DNA of 48,746 bases from an uncultured Paracoccaceae bacterium (GCA_937873685.1 CALMYO010000279.1:1-48746); one strand, 5' to 3'. Counted from the stretch's first letter, positions 27,339 to 37,101 are shown. Made by a program: numbers and translations. Notes: generated from the sequence alone by a model not told the origin.

Positions 27339-28013
27339 ATGAAAGAAGCGAAGAAGGGCGGATCCGGAACCAGGCTCGGGGCAATCGTTGCAATCGCGCT
27401 CGCCGCCGGCGGAGCCGCAGGTCTCGGTCTCGTATACGCAACCGGCGGGTTTCATGGCAAGGCGGGTGAAACGATCGCCCAAGCCGCCGCCTGCCCGGTG
27501 GATGCGCAACGCAAGGCGCGGCTCGATGCCGCCACCGGCGGCGAAATCGCGGCCCTGTCGATGCGCGACGAAGGTGTGCCTGTCTCGACAATCGCCTTCA
27601 ATGACGGGGCCGGCAAGGCGATGTCGCTTGGCGATTTCTCCGGCAAGGCGCTGCTGGTCAATCTGTGGGCGACGTGGTGCGCGCCCTGCCGGGCCGAAAT
27701 GCCGGCGCTCGATGCGCTGCAGAAGCAGATGGGCGGCGATTCGTTTGCCGTCGTCGCCATCTCGATGGATGCCGGCGACCACGCCAAGCCGAAGGCCTTC
27801 TACGAGGAGATCGGCATCAAGAACCTGGCCCTCTACCACGACGGCTCCATGGCCTCGTTCAACGCGCTGAAGAAGGAGACGCTGCTGTTCGGCTTGCCGA
27901 CGACGCTGATCGTCGACGAACGCGGCTGCGTGATCGCCAACATGAGCGGCCCGGCCGAATGGGCCAGTCCCGATGCGCTGCGCTTCGTGGAGGCGCTCAA
28001 AGCGGGGCCATGA
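27339..28013 (+). CDS. tlpA: Thiol:disulfide interchange protein TlpA
   Basis: 224 residues. An N-terminal membrane anchor (about 10-33) precedes a periplasmic thioredoxin fold with WCAPC at 113-117 in the context [12 protein letters not shown], and a cis-Pro region [12 protein letters not shown]. TlpA reduces copper-delivery and cytochrome oxidase assembly factors in Bradyrhizobium. Divergent argH/tlpA is a conserved Rhizobiales layout. The start follows AGGTCC. No terminator is evident before the next gene. Confidence 0.93.
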   Translation: MKEAKKGGSGTRLGAIVAIALAAGGAAGLGLVYATGGFHGKAGETIAQAAACPVDAQRKARLDAATGGEIAALSMRDEGVPVSTIAFNDGAGKAMSLGDFSGKALLVNLWATWCAPCRAEMPALDALQKQMGGDSFAVVAISMDAGDHAKPKAFYEEIGIKNLALYHDGSMASFNALKKETLLFGLPTTLIVDERGCVIANMSGPAEWASPDALRFVEALKAGP

Positions 28014-28124
28014 GCGGCATTGCGCCGTGACTTTTCAGATATTTGCAATTTTCCCTATGTGTTGAACGAAATTCACATGACGCAAACGTAAGCTCCCCTC
28101 AGGTCACTTCAGGGAGCAAGGTTC

Positions 28125-28517
28125 ATGCGCAAAACACTCATTTCCTTTGCATTGCTGGTCGCCTCGGTCGCTCCAGCCGTTGCCGGGACGGTTTCGGGCG
28201 AAGTCAAGATAAAGCTTCAGGCGGCGATGTCGTCCTATATCGACAGCCACGTCGTCGACGGCATTGTCCGTCATGTGAAACTCGATTCGGGGGAAATCGT
28301 CGATCTTGTGCCGACAAAGGCGCATCCGATGATTCTGACCCTTGGCGACGGATATGTGCTGTGCACGGATTTCCGCGATGCGGATGGCAATTTCGTCAAT
28401 GTCGATTTCTACGTGACGCAAGTGGATGGCCGGTTCGTTGTGTTCCAGTCGGAGATCGCAAACCGTGCGCCGCTGGAGGCATTGATGCAGAAGGGTGTGG
28501 TCGCGGCAGTGCAGTAA
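28125..28517 (+). CDS. Small secreted protein, unknown function
   Basis: 130 residues. A Sec signal peptide (MRKTLISFALLVASVAPAVAG) is followed by a compact domain with alternating strands (GIVRHVKLDSGEIVDLVP, ILTLGDGYVLCTDF, VDFYVTQVDGRFVVFQSEI). The ATG has GGGAGC upstream. No family was recognised. One cysteine only. It lies between tlpA and a GGDEF-EAL gene, but the 111-base gap before it is AT-rich and probably holds its own promoter. Confidence 0.75.
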   Translation: MRKTLISFALLVASVAPAVAGTVSGEVKIKLQAAMSSYIDSHVVDGIVRHVKLDSGEIVDLVPTKAHPMILTLGDGYVLCTDFRDADGNFVNVDFYVTQVDGRFVVFQSEIANRAPLEALMQKGVVAAVQ

Positions 28518-28564
28518 GCGCTTCCTGCACATTCCTCCCTGGCCTCACACCTTCCTGGCCTCAC

Positions 28565-30931
28565 ATGTCGATGTTCAGGCGATCTGTCGCCATTCGCTTC
28601 CTGGCGGTGTTCGTACCGGCATTTCTCGTCGTCGCGCTCGGCGCGATGAACGTTGTCGTGCAGCAGCGCGTTGCATCGGCGGAAGATCACATCGCGGCGC
28701 GCATAGGCTCTGGGTTGGGGCGCGCCGCAGCCCAGATCGACCGGTCGGCGCTTGGCGCCGGCAAGGATGGCGCCCGCCGTGTGCTCGCCCAGCTTTCGTC
28801 CGATCCCGCCGTCGTTTGTGCCGATCTCCTGCTCGCAGGCACGGTGGCGCCTGATCCGGCCTATCCCCGCAATCTCGGATGCACGAAGATGCGCGCGGAA
28901 GCACATGTATCCGTGCCAGCCGGGGATCGCGATCTTTCGCTGCGTGTCGGCTATTCGCTGGACGAGGTGCGCGCCGTCTCGGCCGAAGCCCGCCAGAGCA
29001 TGCTCGCGCTGGCGGCGCTTGCGGTCCTCGTCGCGTCACTGGTTGCAGTCGTTGCGTTTCGCTTTTCAGTCGGACGGCCGCTGGAAAGCCTGCTTGGCAC
29101 CGTGCGACTGATCGCAAAGGACGGAATGCCAAGGCAGGCGGAGGTCTCGGGAAGTGACGAGGTGGCGCAAATCTCGTCCGCGTTCAACGTGATGCAGGAT
29201 CGGCTGGCCGATGAAAGGTCGCGCACGCGCCAGATGCTCGAGCGCATCAACCGGCTTTACAACAAGACACCGAGCCTGTTGTTCCTTATCGACGACGCCG
29301 GGGTGTTGCTTACGGCAAGTGACCACTGGCTCTCCGGCATGGGTTATCGCCGCACTGAAGTTACCGGAAGAAGCCTTGGCGAATTCCTGGCGGGTGAACA
29401 ACGCAACGTCCTCGAAGAGACCGTGCTCGCCACTCTTCGCAGGAGCGGTTCCTTGAAGGATGTGCCGCTCAAGCTCATCCACCGCGACGCAACGCAAGTG
29501 GATGTCCTGCTCTCCGCGGAGCGTGACGAAGGCGGCCATTACGTTTGCGCGATGACCGACGTGACGCTTCTGCGGATCGCCGAACAAAGCCTGCGCACGC
29601 TTGCGCTGACTGATCCGTTGACCGGACTTCCCAACCGCCTGGCGCTGTCGGAATGGATGGACGCGAAACGCAAGTCGGGTGCTTCCATGCATGGCCTGAC
29701 AGCGATCTACATCGATCTCGATGATTTCAAGGTAATCAACGATACCTACGGCCATTCTGCCGGCGATCGCGTTCTGCGGGAATCGGCGTCGCGCATCAGC
29801 AACACCGTAGGCGAGTGCGGGCTGGTCGCGCGCTTGGGCGGCGATGAATTTGCTGTGGTCTTCGACACCGCGCTGGTGTCCGGAACGGCCATATCGCTGG
29901 CGCGAAACCTCATAGCCCGGCTTCGCGAACCGATCACCCTCAATCATTCTGTTGGCCAAATCGGCGCAAGCATCGGGATTGCCACGAGCAAGCCCGGCAA
30001 GGCAGGTCACGGGGATGTCCTGCTTCAGGCCGACCAGGCCATGTATCTGGCCAAGCGCGATGGCAAGAACGGATACGCCTTCTATCGCGATGCGATGTCG
30101 GTCGAGATCCTGAACAGGATGCGGCTCGAAGAGCAGTTGCGGAAAAGTATCGAGATGGAGTGGTTCGAGGTGCACTATCAACCGGTGGTCGATCTCACGA
30201 CAAGGCTGCCGGTTGGAATGGAGGCCCTGTTGCGCCTTTCTCATCCCAACAGCCCGTTCCGCTCCATCGATCACCTGCTGAAGGTCGCCGAAGAATCGGG
30301 ACAGTCCGAAGCGCTTGGCGGCTGGCTTCTCGGCGAGGCGGTGCGGGTTCATGCGGAGCTTGCCGGCAAGGGCGTCTGGCCCAACCTTGCGATCTCGGTG
30401 AACCTGTCGAGGGGACAGGTGTCAGAGCGGTTTGCGCGGTCCATCCGAAAGGCGTTGCGCGAGAATCCGTCGCTCCGCGGCAATCTGGTGCTCGAGATCG
30501 GGGAACAGGTCGCATCGGAGCGCGCCGGCATCATCGAAGGCGTATTCCGCGACCTGCGCACCGGCGGCGCCCGCATCGCGATAGACGATTACGGCTCCAC
30601 CCATGCGTCGCTTGGCATACTGGATCGCCTGGCGATCGATCTCATCAAGCTCGACCGGAATCTGGTCAATGGCGGGTCGGGTGAGGAAAGGGCCAGCCGG
30701 CGCGCCAATGCGCAACTGGATGCAGTGGCGGCGTACTGCCACACCATTGGCGTCGACATCGTCGCCAAGGGCATAGAGACGCAGGAGATTGCCCGCATGA
30801 TGGGCCGGCGTGGAATCAGATCGGGTCAGGGTTATCTGTTCAGCCGCCCGCTGCCGGAAAACGAACTGTTTGCCTGGTTCTCGCAGGTCGGTTTGCCGGA
30901 TTTGCAGGTCGCCAGGAAAATGTCCGCCTGA
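28565..30931 (+). CDS. Membrane GGDEF-EAL cyclic-di-GMP signalling protein
   Basis: 788 residues from ATG 28565. Order: transmembrane helix (about 8-30), periplasmic region (31-140) with one Cys pair, second helix (about 143-166), HAMP (about 167-215), PAS (about 232-340), GGDEF (about 345-510, intact GGDEF at about 425) and EAL (about 530-770, intact EAL at about 552). The diguanylate cyclase site looks functional. In the EAL domain N (SVNLS), DD (AIDDYGS), K (IKLDRN) and Q (SGQGYLF) are kept, but the usual VAEGVET reads VAKGIET. It may therefore make c-di-GMP, with uncertain phosphodiesterase activity. Confidence 0.9.
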   Translation: MSMFRRSVAIRFLAVFVPAFLVVALGAMNVVVQQRVASAEDHIAARIGSGLGRAAAQIDRSALGAGKDGARRVLAQLSSDPAVVCADLLLAGTVAPDPAYPRNLGCTKMRAEAHVSVPAGDRDLSLRVGYSLDEVRAVSAEARQSMLALAALAVLVASLVAVVAFRFSVGRPLESLLGTVRLIAKDGMPRQAEVSGSDEVAQISSAFNVMQDRLADERSRTRQMLERINRLYNKTPSLLFLIDDAGVLLTASDHWLSGMGYRRTEVTGRSLGEFLAGEQRNVLEETVLATLRRSGSLKDVPLKLIHRDATQVDVLLSAERDEGGHYVCAMTDVTLLRIAEQSLRTLALTDPLTGLPNRLALSEWMDAKRKSGASMHGLTAIYIDLDDFKVINDTYGHSAGDRVLRESASRISNTVGECGLVARLGGDEFAVVFDTALVSGTAISLARNLIARLREPITLNHSVGQIGASIGIATSKPGKAGHGDVLLQADQAMYLAKRDGKNGYAFYRDAMSVEILNRMRLEEQLRKSIEMEWFEVHYQPVVDLTTRLPVGMEALLRLSHPNSPFRSIDHLLKVAEESGQSEALGGWLLGEAVRVHAELAGKGVWPNLAISVNLSRGQVSERFARSIRKALRENPSLRGNLVLEIGEQVASERAGIIEGVFRDLRTGGARIAIDDYGSTHASLGILDRLAIDLIKLDRNLVNGGSGEERASRRANAQLDAVAAYCHTIGVDIVAKGIETQEIARMMGRRGIRSGQGYLFSRPLPENELFAWFSQVGLPDLQVARKMSA

Positions 30932-31010
30932 CGGTCACCTTTTCGTGCGCCCGCCTCGCCATCGCCGCAAATCGTGCTAGTTTGTTTGTCGAACAATCTG
31001 GAGCCGGCAG

Positions 31011-33620
31011 ATGAACCAGGGCGGTCGCGAAGCGCCAACGGCAAGAGGGCACGGAGAAAGTGCGGGCGGCGCGCCGAAGGCGGCTCAGCGCCTCGCCGGT
31101 ATCCGGCTGTGGTCTGCGGTTCTCATCGGCCTCGAGCGTTTCGCCGGGCGCGTCCTGCCCCTGATCGTCGTTGTTGCGCTGTTTGCCATCGTCTCGTGGT
31201 TCGGCCTGTTCCGGATCGTGCCGGATTGGGCGCGCATCGGCATCGGCGCACTTTTTGCGCTTGCGGCGCTGGCGATGCTCTTGCCGCTGTTCGGCGTGCG
31301 GATGCCGAAGCGGCTTGAAACCGACAAGCGGCTCGAGGCCGACAACCGCCTGTCCCATCGGCCGATCAGCACGCAGGACGAAGCGCTTGCGCGCAGCGAC
31401 GATCCGTTTGCCCGCGCGCTCTGGGCGGAGCACCAGCGGCGCATGGCGACGCAGATCATCGGCGTCGAGGCGATCCGTCCGCGAACCGATATTCCAAGGC
31501 GCGATCCCTTCGGCCTGCGCGCGGTCGTCGCCCTGCTGCTGGTGACGGCGTTTGCCTATTCCCATGCGCCCGCCGGCGGTCGGCTGGACGATGTGGCCCG
31601 CGCCCACAACATGACGCCGGTGACGCCGCCGCGCATCGACGCCTGGGTGACGCCGCCGGCCTATACCCGGGCCGCGCCGATCTTCCTGACGGCGGAAGCG
31701 AATTTAGCGCGGACCGATTTTGCGATTCCCGCAGGCAGCATCGCCACCGTTCGCATCATCGGCGGCAGCGGCGCCGAACAGGTTGCGTATGCCGGCGTCG
31801 TCGCGCCGGGGCCCGAGGCATCGGCGGGGGAGGGCGAGACCCGCAGGCAAGCTTCGCAGCGCGAGGCGACGCGGCGCTTCGACATCACCATTGCCGAAGG
31901 CGGGCGGCTTGAAATCCGCGACGGCGAGGCGGCGCTCGGCGACTGGAGCTTTGCGGTCACGCCGGACCGCGCGCCGACGATCGCGCTGAAACAGCCGCCG
32001 CAGCGGGCGCTGAACGGAACGTTGACGCTCGAATACACGGTCGACGACGATTACGGCGTCTCCGCCGCCGATGCGCAGATCGAACGCGCCGGCAACCCGG
32101 GAGAGGATGCGCGGCCGCTCTACGATGCGCCCGAGATCGCGCTCGGCGTTTCGCGGCGCAGCGGCCCCGTTGACGGCAAGACGTCGCGCAATCTCGCGGA
32201 GCATCCCTGGGCCGGAGCCGAAGTCGAGATGGTACTGCAGGCGCATGACGACGCCGGCCAGACCGGGCACAGCGCGCCTGCCGCGCTGGTGTTGCCGCAG
32301 CGGCCCTTCGCCAACCCGCTGGCGCGCGCCATCATCGAACAGCGGCGCAACCTCGCGCTCGACGCCAACGCCGCGCGTGACGTGCGCATGGTGCTCGACA
32401 TCATTACGCTGCATCCCGAGACCACAATCAAGAACGCCTCGCATTTCCTCGGCATTCGCATAGCTGTCGCCATGCTGGACACGGCGCGCAACGACGACGA
32501 TCTGCGCGGCGTGGTCGACTACCTTTGGGAACTGGCGCTCGGCATCGACGGCGGCAACCTGAGCGAGGCGGAAAAGCGCCTGCAGCAAGCCGCCGAAGCG
32601 TTGCGCGAGGCGCTGAAGAACGGCGCCAGCGACGAGGAAATCGAGCGGTTGATGGCGGAACTGCGCGAGGCGATGCAGGAGATGATGCGCGAACTGGCCG
32701 AGCAAGCGGCGCGCAATCCGGACATGGCGCAGCAGATGCCGCAGGGCGATTTCTCGCAGATGGAAATGCGCGATCTCGACCGCATGCTCGACGATATCGA
32801 GGAAATGGCCAAATCCGGCGCCCGCGACAAGGCCGAGCAGTTGCTGTCCGAACTGCAGGACATGATGAACAACATGCAGATGGGCCGGCACAACCAGCAG
32901 CAAGGCGACAGCCAGCAGAGCCAGGCGCAGCAGCAGATGAACGAACTCGGCGAGATCCTGCGCCAGCAGCAGGAACTCATGAACGATACGTTCCGGCAGA
33001 ACCGGCGCGGCGAGCAGGGCGAACAGGGCGAAGGCCAGCAACAGCAAGGGCAGAACGGCCAGCGCGGGCAACGCGGTCAGCAAGGCCAGCAGGGGCAGCA
33101 GGGCCAGCAAGGCCCGGGCGAGCAGCCGGGCGAGGGCCAGTTCGGCCAGTTGCAACAAGGGCAGGACGGGCTTCGCGACCGCCTCGGTCAGTTTCTCGAC
33201 GCGCTGCGCGGCATGGGCATCGAGCCCGGCCAGGAGTTTTCCGACGCCGGCGAGGCGATGGGACGCGCCGGCGAAGCGCTTGGCGAGGGCGAAGGCGAGC
33301 AGGCGCTTGGAAACCAGGGCGAGGCGCTGGATGCGCTGCGCCGCGGCGCGCAGCAGATGATGCAGCAGATGCAGCAGGCGATGGATGGCGGCACCGGCGG
33401 CGACCAGCTTGGCGGGACGATGAACCAGACAAGGCGCGACCCGCTCGGACGGCCGCAAGCGACCACGGGTCCGGATTTCGGCGAGACGGTTAAGGTGCCC
33501 GACGAGATCGACGCGCAGCGGGCGCGCGAAATCCTCGACGCGATCCGGCGGCGTCTTGGCGATGCGCTAAGCCCGCAACTCGAGAAAGACTATCTGGAGC
33601 GCCTTCTGGAATTGCGGTGA
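31011..33620 (+). CDS. TIGR02302-family (DUF4175) membrane protein, Gln-rich
   Basis: 869 residues. Two N-terminal membrane helices (about 42-62, 70-93) and a third (about 168-186) are followed by a large periplasmic region with DNA-repair-like beta segments (SWS, LKQPPQRALNGTLTLEY), then a long helical region and a Gln/Gly-rich low-complexity tract (about 620-720) and a conserved C-terminus (RREILDAIRRR-type helix, EKDYLERLLELR). This matches the TIGR02302/DUF4175 proteins of Rhizobiales, of unknown function. GGAG precedes the ATG. In many genomes it lies near lysA/argH/tlpA, as here. Confidence 0.85.
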   Translation: MNQGGREAPTARGHGESAGGAPKAAQRLAGIRLWSAVLIGLERFAGRVLPLIVVVALFAIVSWFGLFRIVPDWARIGIGALFALAALAMLLPLFGVRMPKRLETDKRLEADNRLSHRPISTQDEALARSDDPFARALWAEHQRRMATQIIGVEAIRPRTDIPRRDPFGLRAVVALLLVTAFAYSHAPAGGRLDDVARAHNMTPVTPPRIDAWVTPPAYTRAAPIFLTAEANLARTDFAIPAGSIATVRIIGGSGAEQVAYAGVVAPGPEASAGEGETRRQASQREATRRFDITIAEGGRLEIRDGEAALGDWSFAVTPDRAPTIALKQPPQRALNGTLTLEYTVDDDYGVSAADAQIERAGNPGEDARPLYDAPEIALGVSRRSGPVDGKTSRNLAEHPWAGAEVEMVLQAHDDAGQTGHSAPAALVLPQRPFANPLARAIIEQRRNLALDANAARDVRMVLDIITLHPETTIKNASHFLGIRIAVAMLDTARNDDDLRGVVDYLWELALGIDGGNLSEAEKRLQQAAEALREALKNGASDEEIERLMAELREAMQEMMRELAEQAARNPDMAQQMPQGDFSQMEMRDLDRMLDDIEEMAKSGARDKAEQLLSELQDMMNNMQMGRHNQQQGDSQQSQAQQQMNELGEILRQQQELMNDTFRQNRRGEQGEQGEGQQQQGQNGQRGQRGQQGQQGQQGQQGPGEQPGEGQFGQLQQGQDGLRDRLGQFLDALRGMGIEPGQEFSDAGEAMGRAGEALGEGEGEQALGNQGEALDALRRGAQQMMQQMQQAMDGGTGGDQLGGTMNQTRRDPLGRPQATTGPDFGETVKVPDEIDAQRAREILDAIRRRLGDALSPQLEKDYLERLLELR

Positions 33621-33729
33621 TCGCGCACCAGGGCCGCGGCTTTGTTCGGCCGGCTTCCAAAACCCGCACCCTCTTTGCGCGAGTTGTGTGGGAGTATCCG
33701 GGCGTTGTCACATGACAGCCGGCGACACG

Positions 33730-34695
33730 TCAGACCGGATGCCCGACGCCCTGCCCCGCCGCGGGAATCGCCGTCGCGGCCCGACCTTTCAGGCCGAGTA
33801 CAGTCCGCGCCTCGTCCGGCGTCGCAAGCTCCAGGCCCATGCTCTCGACAATGGCGCGGATGATGCCAACCTGCTCGGCGTTGGATGTCGCAAGGCGGCC
33901 GGGCCCCGCCCAGATGCTGTCCTCCAGCCCGACGCGCACATTGCCGCCATAGGCGAGCGCGATCGCGCCGATGCGCATCTGCGCCTTTCCTGCGCCGAGC
34001 ACAGACCAGCGGTAATCGCTGCCGAACAGCCGTGTTGCCGTGCGATGCATGTGCGTCACGTCCTCCTCATGCGTGCCGATGGCGCCCAGCAGGCCGAAAA
34101 TCGACTGCACGAAGAACGGCGGCTTGACCAGCCCGCGATCGGCAAAATGCGCCAGGTTGTAGAGATGGGCGATGTCATAGCATTCGAATTCGAAGCGGGT
34201 GCCATTGTCGCGGCATGCATCGAGGATGAACTCGATGTCCTTGAACGAATTGCGGAACACGAGATCGCGGCTGTTTTCCAGATGCGCCCGCTCCCACTCG
34301 TGCTTGAACGTCTTGTACTTGCCGAGCAGCGGGTAGAGGCCGAAGTTGATCGACCCCATGTTGAGCGAGGCGAGTTCGGGGGCGAAGCGCCGCGCCGACT
34401 CCACGCGTTCGGCCACTGTCATGTAAGGGCTGCCGCCGGTTGTGACATTGATTACCGCGTTTGTGGCGGCCCCGCTGCGCGGCAGGGTCCGCAAGGACCC
34501 CTCCGCCGGCTGGGCCGCCCCCCCGCCCGCGTCGCTGCCCGCCCGCAGGTGCAGGATCGCCGCGCCTGCTTTGGCTGCGCCGATCGCCTGTTCCACGATG
34601 GCGTCGGCCGTCACCGGCAGGTGCGGCGTCATGGACGGCGTGTGGATTGCGCCGGTGATGGCGCATGAAACGATGACCTTGAACTTTTCTGTCAT
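33730..34695 (-). CDS. BKACE (DUF849) beta-keto acid cleavage protein, altered metal site
   Basis: 321 residues; the family condenses a beta-keto acid with acetyl-CoA to give a CoA ester and acetoacetate (Kce is the founding member), using a Zn ion. Family blocks include the N-terminal VSCAITGAIHTPSMTPHLP, INVTTGGSPYMTV, SLNMGSINFGLYP, FECYDIAHLYNLAHF, and RVGLEDSIW near the C-terminus. The usual HLHARDP zinc segment reads HLRAGSD, so the second His is Arg51, and the next 25 residues are unlike the family although length is conserved. GC-rich runs in the DNA suggest either real decay or a compensated sequencing frameshift. GAGG precedes the ATG; it follows the SDR by nine bases. Confidence 0.85.
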   Translation of the reverse strand: MTEKFKVIVSCAITGAIHTPSMTPHLPVTADAIVEQAIGAAKAGAAILHLRAGSDAGGGAAQPAEGSLRTLPRSGAATNAVINVTTGGSPYMTVAERVESARRFAPELASLNMGSINFGLYPLLGKYKTFKHEWERAHLENSRDLVFRNSFKDIEFILDACRDNGTRFEFECYDIAHLYNLAHFADRGLVKPPFFVQSIFGLLGAIGTHEEDVTHMHRTATRLFGSDYRWSVLGAGKAQMRIGAIALAYGGNVRVGLEDSIWAGPGRLATSNAEQVGIIRAIVESMGLELATPDEARTVLGLKGRAATAIPAAGQGVGHPV

Positions 34696-34704
34696 GAAAG
34701 CGCC

Positions 34705-35475
34705 TCACAGGGTTTCGACATTGCCGTCGACGCCGATCGACTGGCCGGAAATGTTGCGCCCGGCCTCCGACAACAGGAAATACACCGTCTCGGCCACATC
34801 CTCCATCGTCACCATGCGCCGCAGCGAGATGCTAGCGAGGTAGCGCGCTTCCATCTCCGGAACGGAGACGCCAGTGGCCGCCGCGCGGTTCTCGATCACG
34901 GAACGCATGCGCGGCCCTTCCACGATGCCAGGCAAAATGGCGTTGACGCGTATGTTCGCCGGGCCAAGCTCCTTGGCGAGGCTCTGCGCAAAGCCGATGA
35001 CGCCGAACTTTGCCGCTGAATAGGGCGTGCGAAATGCGTAACCGTGCTTGCCGGCCGCCGACGACATGCAGACGATCGAACCGCCGCCGGCGCGTTTCAG
35101 CATCGGCACGGCGTGACGGGTGCACAGAAACTGCCCGGTGAGGCCAATGTCGATGCAGCGCCGCCAATCCTGCGGCGCGATATCCTCCACGCCGGCGGTC
35201 GGCCCGGCGATGCCGGCGTTGTTGACCATCGCGTCGAGCCCGCCAAAAGATCGCTCGATTTCCGCAAAGAAGGCTGCGACCTCGCCTTCGTCGGATACGT
35301 CTGCGCGCAGCGCCAGCACGCCCGGCAATTCGCTCGCGGCCGCCGCCAATGCCTCGCCGGAAACATCACAGATCGCGACGCGCCAGCCTGCCTTAGTCAT
35401 GCGTCGCGCAATCGCCAGCCCGATGCCGCCGGCGCCGGCAGAGATCGCCACGCGCCTTGCGCCGTCTTTGTCCAT
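34705..35475 (-). CDS. Short-chain dehydrogenase/reductase
   Basis: 256 residues, classical SDR. The coenzyme motif is SAGAGGIGLAIA (canonical TGxxxGIG, Ser for Thr), then NNAGIAGP, catalytic Ser in MSSAAGKHG, YSAAK, and PGIVEGPRM. A strong GGAGG-type ribosome binding site precedes it. It lies nine bases before the BKACE gene and downstream of an MHS-type transporter: a plausible route is uptake, oxidation of a beta-hydroxy acid to a beta-keto acid, then cleavage by BKACE. The substrate is unknown; carnitine or hydroxybutyrate-like acids are possible. Confidence 0.88.
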   Translation of the reverse strand: MDKDGARRVAISAGAGGIGLAIARRMTKAGWRVAICDVSGEALAAAASELPGVLALRADVSDEGEVAAFFAEIERSFGGLDAMVNNAGIAGPTAGVEDIAPQDWRRCIDIGLTGQFLCTRHAVPMLKRAGGGSIVCMSSAAGKHGYAFRTPYSAAKFGVIGFAQSLAKELGPANIRVNAILPGIVEGPRMRSVIENRAAATGVSVPEMEARYLASISLRRMVTMEDVAETVYFLLSEAGRNISGQSIGVDGNVETL

Positions 35476-35625
35476 TTTTATGTCCTCCCTCCGTATAGGG
35501 GTGGAGGATGGAACGAATTTGCCGATACCGCAATCGCCGACCGACGTGTTGACAGATACGATCCCGCTTTCACGAAAAACGTCTTCGTCCCACAGAACAG
35601 CGTCTGCGCCGTCGGGAAACGACTG

Positions 35626-36897
35626 TTACTGCGCCGGGGCGAGCTGTCGATCGTCCTGCGGGGTCTGCGCCAGCATCAGCCCTGCAAGGCTGGCAAAGGC
35701 GGCGAAGATCGCCAGGAAGGCCAGCGCATGCGGACCGACATCGCTGACAAGCGCCTGCGCCATCATCGGCGCCGTGCCGCCGAACAGCGCAAACGATGCG
35801 TTGTAGCAGACCGAGAAGCCCGACATACGCAACCGCTGCGGAAACAACTGGCCGATGTGATAGGCGAATGCGCCGTTGTAGGGCCCGACGATCAGCGCCA
35901 GCCCGATCTGGCCTGCCAGCGCCAGCACTGCGTCGTCGTGATCGATCAGCAGCACCAGCGGCCAGGCGAACAGGATCATCAGGCCCGCGCCGAGGAACAG
36001 CACCTGCCTTGAACCGACGCGGTCGGCAAGCCAGCCGCCGAAGACAACGGCCGCAATCAGCACCAGCATCGACAGGGTATTGATCTCGAGGCTCGTCGCC
36101 TGGTCGAGGCCGGCAACCTTGTTCATGTAGGTGGTCAGGTAGATGAACCCCATGTAGAAGTTCACCGCGACGAATGTGGCGATGAGAAAGCCGGCAAACA
36201 TCATCCGCGTGTGGCTGCGCATGGCTTCAAAAATGGGGTTGCCTGACGGCTTCTCGCTTTCTGCCGGCGCATCGTCGGGCAGGTGGCGGCGAAGCAGCAT
36301 GCCGGCTATGCCGACGAGCGCGCCGGCCAGGAACGGCAGGCGCCAGCCCCAGTCGGCGAGTTGCTCCGGCGTCAGCATCGAAGTTACCGCCCCCGCCACC
36401 GCCGAGCCAAGCAGGATGCCGCCGACGCCGCCGACGACCGTGAAGCTGGCGGTAAAGGCCGGCCTGCGTCCGGCCGCCTGTTCCGACATGTAGGTGACCG
36501 AGCCTGTAAGTTCGCCGCCGACCGACACACCCTGCAAGAGGCGCAAGACGACGAGGATCACCGGTGCGGCGACGCCGATCGCATCGTAGGTTGGCAACAG
36601 GCCGATCGCGACCGAGGGGACGGCCATCAGCAGGGTCGACCACACCAGCACCGCCTTGCGGCCGAAGCGATCGCCCATCCAGCCGAACACCACGCCCCCG
36701 AGCGGACGCGACAGGAAGCCGACCGCAAAGGCTGAAAACGACAGGATCAGCGAGGCGGCGGGATCGGCCGAGGGGAAGAACAACCGGCCGATCACGGCGG
36801 CGAAATAACCGTAGACGGCGAAATCGTACCACTCGAGCACATTGCCCGCCGCCCCACAGGCCATGAAGGCCGCACCGCGTTGCTGGCGTTCCGCCAT
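35626..36897 (-). CDS. MFS transporter, metabolite:H+ symporter (MHS) type
   Basis: 423 residues from ATG 36897 with GGAGA upstream; the open frame continues far upstream through a repeat, but the family start is MAERQQRGAAFMACGAAG. Signature GNVLEWYDFAVYGYFA at the first helix and LSRPLGGVVFGWMGDRFGRK between helices 2 and 3 are typical of the ProP/ShiA/KgtP group. Twelve hydrophobic segments can be counted. Such proteins take up organic acids, betaines or osmolytes. It is 150 bases upstream of the SDR and BKACE genes on the same strand and probably supplies their substrate. Confidence 0.92.
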   Translation of the reverse strand: MAERQQRGAAFMACGAAGNVLEWYDFAVYGYFAAVIGRLFFPSADPAASLILSFSAFAVGFLSRPLGGVVFGWMGDRFGRKAVLVWSTLLMAVPSVAIGLLPTYDAIGVAAPVILVVLRLLQGVSVGGELTGSVTYMSEQAAGRRPAFTASFTVVGGVGGILLGSAVAGAVTSMLTPEQLADWGWRLPFLAGALVGIAGMLLRRHLPDDAPAESEKPSGNPIFEAMRSHTRMMFAGFLIATFVAVNFYMGFIYLTTYMNKVAGLDQATSLEINTLSMLVLIAAVVFGGWLADRVGSRQVLFLGAGLMILFAWPLVLLIDHDDAVLALAGQIGLALIVGPYNGAFAYHIGQLFPQRLRMSGFSVCYNASFALFGGTAPMMAQALVSDVGPHALAFLAIFAAFASLAGLMLAQTPQDDRQLAPAQ

Positions 36898-37101
36898 CGG
36901 TTCTCTCCGGATTTCGTTCGCAGGTCCGCCCCTGCCATATCCGAAAGCGATTAAGGGCAGGTTGCAGGCTGTGAGGGGGAGCAGGACCGGTTTGGCCCGG
37001 TGGCGGACAAACCGCACGCGGAGGAACGCGGGGCGGCGTGTTGCCTTGGCTGTGGGTTGAGGCCGTTGAGCCCCGGTGCAAATCGGGGTCCGTGGGCGCC
37101 C

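Noticed and set aside
31704-33458. 584-codon minus-strand open frame opposite the DUF4175 gene
   Set aside because: Mirror of the Gln/Gly-rich coding region; Leu/Ala-rich shadow without family similarity.
37071-37090. Stem CCCCG/CGGGG around GTGCAAAT resembling a tRNA T-arm
   Set aside because: Loop is eight bases and no acceptor, D or anticodon arm is present around it; probably part of the repeat-rich gap.
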